Of a stretch of DNA of 64,000 nt, positions 8,660-18,700 are shown in pieces. The notes below the pieces were generated by a model that did no database searches, had not been told where the DNA came from, and saw nothing but the letters and a program-made list of their open reading frames with translations. The first letter of the stretch is position 1; each line of letters opens with the position of its first letter. Source of the DNA: Plantibacter flavus (GTDB taxonomy: Bacteria > Actinomycetota > Actinomycetes > Actinomycetales > Microbacteriaceae); NCBI RefSeq assembly GCF_002024505.1, contig NZ_CP019402.1, positions 3,038,001 to 3,102,000 on the forward strand, written 5' to 3'. The position numbers and the translations under genes were made by a program.

Positions 8660-9046
8660 CTACGCAAGGGCGAATCCTGAGGTGATGGCAAACAACCAGC
8701 TGAGACTGCCCGCTAGGCAACCAGCGACGATCCGAAACCAGAACGTACTCCCCCATCGGACCTTACGATGCTCGCTCAAGTCAACGCGAGCCCGCCTGAA
8801 GACCCTCACCGCCACAATTACGGGCAGGAGAAACAGGATCAGCCACCCGAACACGACTGCCGCCCTCGACTGAAGGCCTACCTCCAGGGTCGATGTTCTC
8901 GATATGTCCGTGGCAATCTGGGTCAACAGCGGGCGAGAAACGAGCAGGAACACGGTTACACAGATCACCGATGCGAGGGCAAGGCTGGCAGCCGATCTCC
9001 ATCCGGCTCTGATTCCAGGAACTGTCCTGCCCTCCGAGCCTGTCAC
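8660..9046 (-). CDS. Membrane protein, three predicted spans
   Basis: The protein has hydrophobic segments SLALASVICVTVFLLVS, AVVFGWLILFLLPVIVAV and FRIVAGCLAGSLSWLFAIT, with a basic loop (RVFRRARVDLSEHRKVR) between the second and third. The start is uncertain: GTG 9046 gives a normal short N-terminus, and ATG 9085 would overlap the lipoprotein gene by 23 bases. It is the last gene of the minus-strand series that begins behind the RHS toxin. No family recognised. Confidence 0.55.
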   Translation of the reverse strand: MTGSEGRTVPGIRAGWRSAASLALASVICVTVFLLVSRPLLTQIATDISRTSTLEVGLQSRAAVVFGWLILFLLPVIVAVRVFRRARVDLSEHRKVRWGSTFWFRIVAGCLAGSLSWLFAITSGFALA

Positions 9047-9062
9047 AAGAGAGACCTGACGA

Positions 9063-9239
9063 TCATGAGCGCTGTGCCGCCACATTTTGGGACACGTTCG
9101 TGGCGTAGGACGTCGCCACCTGGGCGAACTCGGCGCAATCTTCTCCCGCAACGACGCTCGAGCCTGCGCACCCGGCCGCGAGAGCGAGCACGAGGCCACT
9201 GAGGCCGAGGGCGCCGAGAACGCGATGTGGGCGCTTCAC
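9063..9239 (-). CDS. 58-residue lipoprotein coupled to the beta-helix-like gene
   Basis: The GTG start at 9239 overlaps the upstream gene's TGA in the arrangement GTGA, a sign of translational coupling. Two arginines and a lysine precede a hydrophobic helix (VLGALGLSGLVLALAAGC) that ends in a good lipobox, with Cys24 as the lipidation site. The mature part is only about 35 residues (CAGSSVVAGEDCAEFAQVAT and on). The first 15 codons recur almost unchanged at 11546, where they are fused to another gene. It is probably a small cell-surface lipoprotein, possibly part of an immunity cassette. Confidence 0.65.
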   Translation of the reverse strand: MKRPHRVLGALGLSGLVLALAAGCAGSSVVAGEDCAEFAQVATSYATNVSQNVAAQRS

Positions 9240-9901
9240 AGGGCAATCCCCCGCCGGCGAAGCTCCGTGATGATCGCCACGTCATCCTCGAAGTGCCGTG
9301 ATCGCTTGTTGGCCGAAAGGATCTTGTCGTTCCAGCCTTGGCGCATCATCAGCTGCAGAGCGACGCCGAAGTGGGAGCCGCCGAAATCGATGTCATCCCA
9401 GACTCCGACCTCCGCACGCTCCCGCGGCACGACCGCCTGGAAGCTCGGATCGATGCGAATCCGGTGAGCGCTGTACCCCCGGATCGAGATCGCCCCCTCG
9501 ACCCCCCTGATGTCCAGAGCCATGTCGTCCCCTTGATCAGCTTCAGCGACTCGACGCATATACATCGCACGCTCTTCCGGGTTCCTCGCAGTCACCGAAG
9601 TCTGAATCGTCAGATCATTGAAAACCCCCGAGAGCGTGACGTTGTGGAACTCACATCCATTGATGAACAGCGAACCTGGATCACCCGTCAACCCACCCAC
9701 CGTCACGTTCCGCAGCAACGCGCCCGATAGCGAGCAGCTTTTCACCCGCAGCGACGCCACCGACACGTCCTCGATCACCGGACGCGCATCAAAGTCCTCA
9801 GCAAGACGCGTGCGGCAGTCCTCTAGGAGAAGATCACCGAAGGTGACTCCCCGGAGAGACTGACCCTCTCGGAGGACCGCTCCTCGAATTTTCTGTCGCA
9901 T
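9236..9901 (-). CDS. Beta-helix/pentapeptide-like protein, copy A
   Basis: The 221-residue protein starts at ATG 9901 behind GGAAGTG. Residues 1-105 show the loose periodic pattern of a right-handed beta helix (GAVLREGQSLRGVTFGDLLL, then SLRVKSCSLSGALLRNVTV). The second half is more globular (IRGVEGAISIRGYSAHRIRI). A second copy (11543-12208) matches it at roughly four of five residues; the first 100 residues are nearly identical and the divergence is concentrated in the middle. No membrane segment. Pentapeptide-like proteins act as binding scaffolds or immunity proteins; the role here is unproven. Confidence 0.65.
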   Translation of the reverse strand: MRQKIRGAVLREGQSLRGVTFGDLLLEDCRTRLAEDFDARPVIEDVSVASLRVKSCSLSGALLRNVTVGGLTGDPGSLFINGCEFHNVTLSGVFNDLTIQTSVTARNPEERAMYMRRVAEADQGDDMALDIRGVEGAISIRGYSAHRIRIDPSFQAVVPRERAEVGVWDDIDFGGSHFGVALQLMMRQGWNDKILSANKRSRHFEDDVAIITELRRRGIAL

Positions 9902-9978
9902 AATCACTTCCCGTAGCCATCCTCGCGGAGCAATATCCGACGCCAAAAACGGACCGCCTCACCACGGTTCGAGCGCGG

Positions 9979-10647
9979 TCAGGAGGTGCTCGAAACGAGC
10001 ACCCATGAGCGAACGTAGTCAACTTGACATTCGACCGCGGTCCGCAAACCAGGTTCAAGGTTGCCCAACAGGCTGACGACCAAGTCGTCCCCACTCTGCG
10101 CCTCTGAAGGGAACGGCTTGACCAGGAATGTGCCTTGATGAGATTGAGTCAGCATCAGCGCTTCACTGTCATCCCGTGGGATTTGACTTCGAGTGAGCCC
10201 CCAGAAGCTTGTGCGGCGAACATAGAGGCCATACTGAGCTAGAAAAAGAAAAACGGCAAGGACACGACCCGCAGTTTCTTTCAGCGTTGCGCCAGACCAC
10301 TCTGATTGAAATTCCTCTACATACAGGCTCGCTAGATCATCGCCGACAGCCCATAGAACTCCCGCGCGAACATCCCATGCACCACAGTTCGGCACCATCT
10401 CTAGAATCAAAGAGTCGAACTCCTCCTCAATAGAGTACGACAGGCCAAAGCACGACTCCGCCCAGGAGCCTATCTGCTCTAGAGCACTCCAAACTGACGC
10501 ATATGAGAATTCATTTTTCATTTTGATAGAAAGATTTAAGCCGCCCACGGAACAAATCGAAATGAGGATCTTTGGGAGTGCGGACTCTGAACTGCAGCCA
10601 AACCCCAGGAGTGTAATATTTTTTATGCGCACTCCAGCCAGCGGCAT
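9979..10647 (-). CDS. Hypothetical 222-residue protein of lower GC
   Basis: ATG 10647 is well placed behind AAAGGAAC. The protein is soluble and mixed alpha/beta (ITLLGFGCSSESALPKILISIC, then WSALEQIGSWAESCFGLSYSIEEEFDSLILEM), with several cysteines and one hydrophobic helix near residue 140 (AGRVLAVFLFLAQYGLYV). Base composition is clearly nearer 50% GC than its neighbours, so it probably arrived from elsewhere. It lies upstream of beta-helix copy A and may be co-expressed with it. No family recognised. Confidence 0.55.
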   Translation of the reverse strand: MPLAGVRIKNITLLGFGCSSESALPKILISICSVGGLNLSIKMKNEFSYASVWSALEQIGSWAESCFGLSYSIEEEFDSLILEMVPNCGAWDVRAGVLWAVGDDLASLYVEEFQSEWSGATLKETAGRVLAVFLFLAQYGLYVRRTSFWGLTRSQIPRDDSEALMLTQSHQGTFLVKPFPSEAQSGDDLVVSLLGNLEPGLRTAVECQVDYVRSWVLVSSTS

Positions 10648-10838
10648 ATCTTGTTCCTTTCTGGTTGAAAACGCCAGGCCTTGCTCCACCCGTGTGAGTA
10701 TTTCCGAACAGAGTACTCTTCGGTCCAAGGAATGGCACGCGAGCCATTGCGGCGCAAGCAGGCCTGCCTGCAGCCTCGAAGAGAGCCGACTGACTCACGC
10801 ACCTTGAGATACGCTGCCGAGTAGGCTTCACTACCGTC

Positions 10839-11162
10839 ATGGAAACTTCCACAGCTCCCCGAGGCCATCGCAAGACCTGGTGGATTTTCGCAGTCGCCTT
10901 CGCCGTCGGAGCAGTAACCACGGGCGTTTCTTTACTCGTGCGCGCACTCACCATCTCAATGTTGTCCCAGAACATCGCCGGCGGATTATCAGCTCGACCT
11001 GAAGTTGAGAACTGGGCCGACCCGGCCGCTGGGATTGACCCCGTGGGAAATACTGTGGGGCTCTTGGTTGCAATCCTGGGGTTGCTGGTATTCGCTGTCG
11101 CCATTGTCGTCGTACGACGCCGTCGGACACTCCAGGTCGTGGGCTTGAACCCACAGGAATAG
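10839..11162 (+). CDS. Two-span membrane protein, 107 residues
   Basis: Two clear membrane helices (WWIFAVAFAVGAVTTGVSLLV and VGLLVAILGLLVFAVAIVVVRRRR) flank an outside loop of about 40 residues, and the protein ends with a basic cytoplasmic tail. ATG start at 10839. It converges on, and overlaps by 174 bases, the HTH frame on the other strand (10989-11546). The membrane pattern is too regular to be a shadow, so the overlap probably means that the HTH gene lost its native end. Confidence 0.6.
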   Translation: METSTAPRGHRKTWWIFAVAFAVGAVTTGVSLLVRALTISMLSQNIAGGLSARPEVENWADPAAGIDPVGNTVGLLVAILGLLVFAVAIVVVRRRRTLQVVGLNPQE

Positions 11163-11546
11163 TTCGGCTGCGACGACTTCGAAAGCCTGCGCGACCGCTC
11201 GATAGCGAACCTCGTTCTTAGTGCTTTCTTCGTAAGACTCTGCGATTCCAGCGGTCTTCAACTCGCGAAGAATTCTGTGTGCAGTAGTGAGACTAAGAGC
11301 TGATCGGATCGTTGAGCCTGTCGACCCCGGATTGGCAATGAGGTAACGCAAAACTTGCATCTTACTAAGCGAGCTGTACACGGGGCGAACGGCCTCAGCG
11401 GCGAGGGACAGGTCAGCTGGTTTATCTAGGCGAGCAGGCATGTCTCGATTTTGTCGGTCAAGACGTTGGTCATCTCCGGCGGCAGAAGTCTTCCGCGCTA
11501 GGCCACTGAGGCCGAGGGCGCCGAGAACGCGACGTGGGCGCTTCAC
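10989..11546 (-). CDS. Chimeric frame: lipoprotein N-terminus joined to a winged-helix domain
   Basis: The first 15 residues (GTG 11546, KRPRRVLGALGLSGL) are those of the lipoprotein at 9239, with the same GTGA overlap to the beta-helix gene. The frame then breaks off into an unrelated soluble protein. Residues about 57-130 form an ArsR/MarR-like winged helix (LSKMQVLRYLIANPGSTGSTIRSAL and LTTAHRILRELKTAGIAESY). The last 50 residues run antisense to the membrane gene 10839-11162 and look non-native. A recombination joined a duplicated cassette to an older regulator gene; the regulator's own start may be an internal ATG (residue 36, about 11441). Confidence 0.5.
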   Translation of the reverse strand: MKRPRRVLGALGLSGLARKTSAAGDDQRLDRQNRDMPARLDKPADLSLAAEAVRPVYSSLSKMQVLRYLIANPGSTGSTIRSALSLTTAHRILRELKTAGIAESYEESTKNEVRYRAVAQAFEVVAAELFLWVQAHDLECPTASYDDNGDSEYQQPQDCNQEPHSISHGVNPSGRVGPVLNFRSS

Positions 11547-12208
11547 AGGGCAATCCCCCGCTGGCGAAGCTCCGTGATGATCGCCACATCCTCCTCGAAG
11601 TGCCGTGATCGCTTGTTGGCCGAGAGAATCGTGTCCTTCCAGCCTCTCCTCACAACATCCTGGAGCGCAATCTCCAACGTGGACTCGCCGAAATCAATGT
11701 CATCCCAGACTCCGGCCACCGCACGCTCCCGCGGCACGACCGCTTGGAAGGTCGGATCGATCCGAATCCGGTGAGCGCTGTACCCCCGGATTGACAGATC
11801 CCCCTCCACCCCTCTGATGTCCAGGCCCATATCATCACCTTGGTCAGCTTCCCTGACCCGATGTTCATACATCGCGAGCTCCTCCGGGGTTCTCGCGGTC
11901 ACAAACGTCTGAATCGTCAGATCACCGATGGCCCCGGACAGCATGACGTTGTGGAACTCACACCCGTTGATGAACAGGGAACCTTGGTCGCCGGTCAACC
12001 CGCCCACCGTCACGTTCCGCAGCAGCGCGCCCGATAGCGAGCAGCTTTTCACCCGCAGCGACGCCACCGACACGTCCTCGATCACCGGACGCGCATCAAA
12101 GTCCTCAGCAAGACGCGTGCGGCAGTCGTCTAGGAGAAGATCACCGAAGGTGACTCCCCGGAGAGACTGACCCTCTCGGAGGACCGCTCCTCGAATTTTC
12201 TGTCGCAT
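11543..12208 (-). CDS. Beta-helix/pentapeptide-like protein, copy B
   Basis: This 221-residue paralogue of copy A has the same start context (GGAAGTGATT before ATG 12208), the same opening RQKIRGAVLREGQSLRGV and the same ending RGIAL with a GTGA overlap into the next frame. Differences cluster after residue 90 and in residues 120-200 (for example ESTLEIALQDVVRRGWKDT against GSHFGVALQLMMRQGWNDK), as expected if the variable half recognises different partners. It sits nearer to the RHS toxin than copy A. Confidence 0.65.
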   Translation of the reverse strand: MRQKIRGAVLREGQSLRGVTFGDLLLDDCRTRLAEDFDARPVIEDVSVASLRVKSCSLSGALLRNVTVGGLTGDQGSLFINGCEFHNVMLSGAIGDLTIQTFVTARTPEELAMYEHRVREADQGDDMGLDIRGVEGDLSIRGYSAHRIRIDPTFQAVVPRERAVAGVWDDIDFGESTLEIALQDVVRRGWKDTILSANKRSRHFEEDVAIITELRQRGIAL

Positions 12209-12219
12209 AATCACTTCCC

Positions 12220-12417
12220 CTAGGTCCACATGTTGTACTTGGCGATCCGAGTCGGGTCGACGTAGGACCGCTTCGAGTGACGCGCGAGCGTGGAGAGGTT
12301 GTCCGTCGTCAGCTCGTAGAACAGTCCCGAGCTGCTCAGAACCGTCGATGTTTCAAACCCGGCCAGATACGCCCATGGTGCTGTCCTGACGAACATCTGC
12401 ATGTGCACAACTGACAC
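12220..12417 (-). CDS. 65-residue hypothetical protein upstream of copy B
   Basis: The frame stops 11 bases before the copy B start, so the two could be translated in sequence. The residues (LAGFETSTVLSSSGLFYELTTDNLSTLARHSKRSYVDPTRIA) have no membrane span. The start is weak and the first 15 residues are odd. It may be the 3' remnant of a longer gene. Low confidence as an independent gene. Confidence 0.3.
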   Translation of the reverse strand: MSVVHMQMFVRTAPWAYLAGFETSTVLSSSGLFYELTTDNLSTLARHSKRSYVDPTRIAKYNMWT

Positions 12418-12458
12418 ACTCTTCTGAACGAGCGGGAAGCAGGACTAGAGCCCGTCGA

Positions 12459-12668
12459 CTAGCTCAGGGCGCGGATGAGCATGAAGATACCTAGGCAGAC
12501 CCCGCCGATACCGCCCACAATGGTTGCGCCAGGGCGAGGGGTTTGCGCGAACTCAGATTCTTTCGGGAGAGTCCAGTTTCCAACACGCCTCATAAAACTC
12601 TCGACCGGGCGGTTGAAAATCACAACCACGGTTCCTACGACCACGAGCACGACGGCCACTACGATCAT
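12459..12668 (-). CDS. Small two-span membrane protein, candidate immunity protein
   Basis: This 69-residue protein has a first helix of almost pure valine/isoleucine (IVVAVVLVVVGTVVVIF), a basic linker (NRPVESFMRRVGNWTLPKESEFAQTPRP) and a second helix (IVGGIGGVCLGIFMLIRAL). It follows the RHS toxin on the same strand with a gap of 36 bases from the annotated stop, and only 19 bases from the stop of the frame-restored tip. Genes at this place behind polymorphic toxins usually encode immunity proteins. A membrane immunity protein would suit a membrane-active toxin tip. The role is inferred from position only. Confidence 0.55.
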   Translation of the reverse strand: MIVVAVVLVVVGTVVVIFNRPVESFMRRVGNWTLPKESEFAQTPRPGATIVGGIGGVCLGIFMLIRALS

Positions 12669-12704
12669 GATTCCTCTTCCCCTTCAATTAGTACGGCGTG
12701 TTGT

Positions 12705-15700
12705 TTACGCCTCCGCAGCTAGCCGCCCCGCCGAAGACGATTCCAATGTACGGGAACCATCCATCTCCTCCATCCCAGACGGCTCCAACAACGGCTCCGA
12801 CTCCCGGCGAGACGCTACAACTGAAGTTAACGGTGTTAGCCTTCGGGTTTTTGCGCCAACCGTGAGGGTGAGGTTGAACCCCTTTGGCCCGGCGGCACCT
12901 CCCACCCCTGTACCACCGGTACCGGCACTGAAGCAGCCTGCGGCACAACCGCTGAAGGAACCAGTGAACTCAGCGTCGTTCCAGGTTCTCGCCTGGGGGT
13001 TGTCGAAGAATTTGGTCCAGGTCTTGTTCCAGTTGATCGGAACGTTTGCCCAGGTGCTGTTCCAGTTGTCGGCCACCCGGTCGCCGTACGATTTCGCCTT
13101 CGCTGGTTGAGGGCGTGGTGGGAGCCGTTCTCCAGTGACGCTTCCGTTTGGTCCGATTTTGAGGCCGCGACATTCTTCGTTGATGCAGGCTCGTTCGCCG
13201 CTGAGGTCGAATCGGTTGACAGGGTCTGGTGGGTAGTCGTAGTTGTTGGTGACTCCACCTTCGACCGGGTCAACCTCGAGGAATCGTCCGAGCTCGGGCA
13301 CGTATTGCCGTGCGCCCATCTCAATGGTGCTGATACTCCCGCTGTGTTCGGTGAGCTTCTGGTGTTGCCCAAGCCAGCCCCAGTCGGCGTCACCAGTCAG
13401 CGTGTCAGGTCCTGCGTCGTTCCCTGAGACTGTTCCGAGTGCCCCGGAGGTTGGGTCAACCGCCTGCCCGAACGGGTCGTAGCGGTGAACGCTCGGGCTT
13501 CGAGCACCTCCAGCATCGGCCGTCACGACAATGTCTCCGTGGATGTTCGGGTAAGACCACAGCTGTGCCGCGCCGCGCATGGTCACCGACACGCCTCCCG
13601 GCAGGTTCACCATGAGCTCGAGCACTGCGTTGGCGCCGTCAAGTGTGAACGCGGCGCCACCGCTGGAGGCGGTGTGGCCGTATCTCACGACGGTCGGCGC
13701 CCCTCCCCCGTACGGTGTCTCTGTTCGCTGCACGATGCGGCCCGTGACGTCGCGAAGGTACTCGACGATTGGACCGGCTTGGACGACCGTCTTCGTGTGG
13801 CGATCGGCGATGTCGTAGCTGATCGTCTGGTCTGCAAGTTTCGTGGTGTTGCCGTGGGCGTCGTATGCCAACGACGTCGCCGCCAGTCCTTGGGACACAG
13901 GCCCTCGAGTCGGGTCCACTGCTCCGCTGATCTGTGAGGACGTCAGTCGGTCGGCCCAGTCGTAGCAGTACGCGGTCGAGGTGGTTCCTCCCCCGACCAC
14001 CTGGTCGGTGGCGGAGGTTCGGTTGCCATTCATGCCGGCTCGAGTATTAGCGCCGCAGCCGTCTGCGTAACCGTAGCTGAGGTTGTGGCCTGGGATTGCT
14101 GCGGCAACGAGGCGGCCTGCTGTGTCGTAGGTGTAGCGGGATTCGTACGCTTCGTCCCCGTCCAGCAGTGTGTTCGAGAGGATCCTGCCCGACTGGGATC
14201 GCAGGACGGAGTCGGTGACTGCTTCTCCGGTTGGGAATGACCAGGTTTGGTCGGTGAGTGCCGCAGCGCCGTTGCGCTGGACTCCTTCGAGGGATGCCCC
14301 GTTGCTGTAGCTGACCGACGCAAGTTCGCCCTGCACGTAGCTTGGCGTCGCCGAGATGCCCGCTTGTGTGACCCCGGTGAGGCGCCCATCGATGTCGAAG
14401 GTGGATTGCGACGTTTGAGCTGGTCCACTGGGGGTTTTGAGTGTCGTCATTGTCGGTTGTCCGAGCCGGTTGTATTGAGTCTCGGTGACAGCACCCCAAA
14501 CGTCGGCGTAGGTGGTGGTCCGACCGAGTAGGTCGACCGTCGTTGTGGTAGCACCGGCGGAGTCCCCCGCGATCATGGTGAGGGGCGCGGTGACACTGTA
14601 ATAGAACACAGCCGTTCGTGGGACCTGCTGCGCAGTCGCGGGATAAACGGTCTGAACACTGCGACCACGAAGGTCGAACGTGGTGCAGGTCCAATCTGCG
14701 TCGCCGGAGCGTTTCGTCCCGACCTCTCGGCCCCACAGGTCGTACAGATACTGCGTCTCAGCCCGGGCGCCATCTGCCCCGGCTGGCGGGGTGGACTTCT
14801 TCAACGCACCGAACTGAGCGGTCGTCTTGGGGATCCCGCAGATGTGTGAGCTGGCGTCCTTCACTTGTGGATCGTCAGGCAGGGCCGCCTTGATCGTTTG
14901 GGTGTCCCCGAAGTAGCTGTAGGTGGTCCCAGCGACTGCGAGTGATTGTCCAGAGGCAACGCCCGCCGGGAGCATGCGTGAGGTGCGGCGGTTGTAGGTA
15001 TCGGAGTATCCAGCCTGGGTGCGCAGGTTCAACCCTTCTGGGTCGAGAGCTGTCTCGGTTGCGATCCCGAGCCAGGGTGATGCCCCGTACGAGGTTGTCG
15101 TCTTGCTTGCGGGGACGTCAGTGTTGTCGATGCCGGCAGGTGCACCAGGTGGTGCCGAGTCGTCCGTGATTGTGGATGTTGCCAGGTTGTATGCAGGGCT
15201 CAGGGCAGTGCCCGGGACGGCGGTGAAGGTCGTCTTGCCGGGTGCTTTCCAGTTGAGAACAAGCGCTGCTGGACCGGTGTCCTGGTAGTAGTGGATGCGA
15301 ATTCGGGACACCTGGCCGGCTTCGGCGACATTGACGATGCCTACGGGTGACGGTGCCCATGCGCCGCCTCGCCAGAAGTTCACGACGAGGTTGTCGTCGA
15401 CCCAGACCTGGGAGCCATCGTCAGAGTAGGTCTGGAACTCATACTTGCCCGCGGCGGGGAAGGTGATCGTTCCCGTCATGCGAGCGGACCAATTGGTTGC
15501 GGCGATCCCGGAGACCGGTGAGGCGGAACTCCAGTCTTTCTCTACAAGGCCACTCGGGACTGTGGGGATTCCTTGCGTCATAACTTTCGGGACGCCGCTC
15601 AAGGTCTGGTTGTTGTACCAGGCTGTGGAGAGGCCGCGTAGGCCCTCGTCATAGTTCGTCGACGTATGCGCCGGCGCCGTTGCACAGCTTGAGAGCGGGC

Positions 15701-18700
15701 GCTTGTCGGAACCGAAGCAGGACGCCGGCGCGGGCCCGTATGAATCGGTTTGGAGATCTGACTGGTTGTAGAGGTTGGTGATCATTCGACCCGTGGCGTC
15801 CGTTGTGGACAGAATCTGGTCTCGACTGCTCCACTCGACTGAGGAGCTCAGCCCTGACGGGGACGTCTCGCCGGTCCCACGCCATGCAGCATCCCAGGTG
15901 ACGGTTCGCGCGAGGGAATCGGATCCGTCGTCCGCGACCGCGTTCACGATCGTCGCCCCGGCCTCGTAGGTGTACTTCCTGCCCGGTTGCAAGTTCGGGC
16001 TGACACCATCGGGTGCAGCCAGGGTCACCGCAGCGGCTTTGCCAGCCGCGTCGTACGAGATGACGGTCTGGTTCGTGTTGCTAGCTGTGCGGGCGGGGTC
16101 CGCGAGCAGCCAGTCGTTCTGCGCGACATTTCGGACGGCCGTGAGCCTGCGGGATGCGTCGTAGCTGAAGCTGAGGTTCTGGTTGCCAGGATTCTGGATC
16201 CCGATGAGCCGTCCGGCAGCGTCGTAGAACAGACGGGTGGTGTCGGTCGTACCCGGCTGGTGACCCGGGTACACGATGCGGCACAGCATGCCGAGGGGAG
16301 CTTCGCTGCCGCCGGGGAGGGCTGGGCAGGCGGAGGTCGCAAGGTTCGAGTCGGCGCGCGTCAACGGAGCCTCAGCTGTGTCCCCTCCGTAGAAGTACCG
16401 GATGTCCCGAGGCACCGCCGAAGTGCTCAGCCGGTCGTACGTTCGTTTGACTCGCCCTTGAGCGTTGTACTCGAGGGCGGGCGCGGCCGGTTTTGCGATG
16501 TCGATCGGACTGACGACTTGGTCGATGACACCATCAGCTCGGAAGGTGTGCACGATGCCGGCGGCGTCTGTGAAAGTGACGAGTTTGTTGCTCGACAGGG
16601 AGACGACTCCCGTCTCCCCTGCGGGTGGCCGGTAACCGCCGTCGGCAGCCCGCGTGAAGGAGTGCGTTCCACCCTTCGAGTCAGTGAGGGTAATTGACCC
16701 CTCTTCGACACGAACTCGCGTGTAGCTGCCGATGTCGCCGGCGAGGATCGCCGAGGTCGCCCACCCGTCGGGCAAGACCTCCGGTGACTTCGTGAACCAT
16801 GAGGCCGGCACGATGAAGGGTGCACCGTTCGGGCCCAGTTTCGCCCACAGCTCGATCCCTGCGGGGCCGGATGCCTCGTAGTAGTCGAACTGGAAGGGTT
16901 TCGGGCCAGCTGGCAGGGTCTTTGCGGTGGTCGCGAAGACCGGTGCCGGCGTGAATGCTGTGTTCGCCCACTTGTTGATGATCGTTGTTCCGTCGATGAT
17001 CAGCTTCGCCCCGTCGTCCTGTCGCGTGCCGAAGTAGTAGTCGCCGGCGACGTTCGGCGAGATGAACCCTGTCCAGCGCGCCAAGAACCGGTCCGCGGGC
17101 ACGCTCGCGCCCGGCGATTCGGCGCCAGGCGACCCTGTCTCCCAGTTGAAGCTGATGAGTTTGTCCGTGCGTTGCAGCACCCGGGTGGCTGTCGCGAAGT
17201 CGTAGGTCTGGGTCTGGCCAGGCTTGGCGGTGGCGTCGAAATACTCGGCCTTCAGTCCGGCGTTCGACTCTGTGAGCGAGTTGTAGTTGAATCCGACTCC
17301 CATCGGCCCGCCGACGGTGGAGACGGTGGGTGATGAGAACTGCACGTTCGCGTTCCCCGACGCCAGGTTTACGGCGACGGATCCGGCGACGTCGGTGGGC
17401 GAGATGCTGTCGGCCCCCAAGCGTTTATTGACGGTGAAGGTGGCAACCCAGGGAGTTGTCGACTCGACGTCGTATCCCACATCCTTCGTCAGAACGGTCC
17501 AAGAGTAGGTGGTTCCATCCTGCAGCGATGCCGTTGGTATCTGCCACTGAGGGGCGTCCAACCAGTTCGACAACAGGACCCCTCCCGTTCTGGTGTCGGG
17601 TCCGGTCGCGATGCGGAAGCGATATTTCAACGCACGGCCTGCTGGATTTGGTGGCGCTGCGACCGCGAGGACGGGCGAGTCAGTGACTGTGATACTGCGG
17701 TCCTGTGGCTGGGAGGAAGCTTTGTCCACCACGGGGACATTGGCCGTGGTGAAAGCCCACGTGCCAACCGGTCGAGTGGTTGACGTTCCGAACACGCCGT
17801 CGTAGTTATCTCTGACGAAGGCACGCCAGTAGTACTTGCGGCCGGGGAGTAACTTGTCCGCGGGAACTTGGATCTGATCTTGCGCCAGCCATCCGGAATC
17901 CCAAACGGTGCCGACGTCCGGGTTGGGATTTTCGCTGAGACGGAAGAGGTACTGCAGCGAAGTGCCGGGCGCAGGGGTCACGCCCTTGATCTTCAGCGTC
18001 GGTGTCAGGTTCGTGTTGATGGCATCGTGTGCAGGAGCCGTCGGAGAATCGACGGTGCCACCGGTGGGGTACTCCTTCCACCAGACGTACATCTGAGACG
18101 CCTGATAGTGCTTATACGTGTAGGTGTTGGACTCCTCACCGGTGAATGTGAAATGCATCGCCGTCGTGCCAGCTCGGGTCCACGCTGCAACCTGACTGGT
18201 GAGTCGATCATCGTCGACGAGCCCGTTGCCATTGTTGTAAGTGGCGTTGCCTAGGAAGGTGCCTAGTGAGTTGTACTGGAAGCTTGTCGCAACCCACAAG
18301 CCTCCGGCCCGTACGGTGGTCGTTGAATCACGCGATTGGCCCGCCAGGCCGACCTGTACGTCGAGAACCTGCTTGCCCGAGATCGATGCCCAGTTATACA
18401 ACGCCAGCGCGCGCCAGGTGCCGTTTGTGTTGGTGTTTCCGACCTGGATTCCATAATTGTGGTTGTACTGACCATTGGTCTTGTAGGTGTGAGTCTCGGC
18501 CGCTGTTGAGTAAAGGTCTGGGTCAACGAAGACTGGGTAGACGCGATCAGCGCTGTTCAGCCAGTTGCGGTCGGGTTCCAGCGAGAGAAGCCAATCCTTG
18601 CCGTCCTGCTCGACGCTGACGTCCACATTGGTTTGGGCGTTTGCCCGATCGCCCCTCTTGCTTGCCGAGTCCCACATCGTCGGACGTGGAATGGCGAGCT

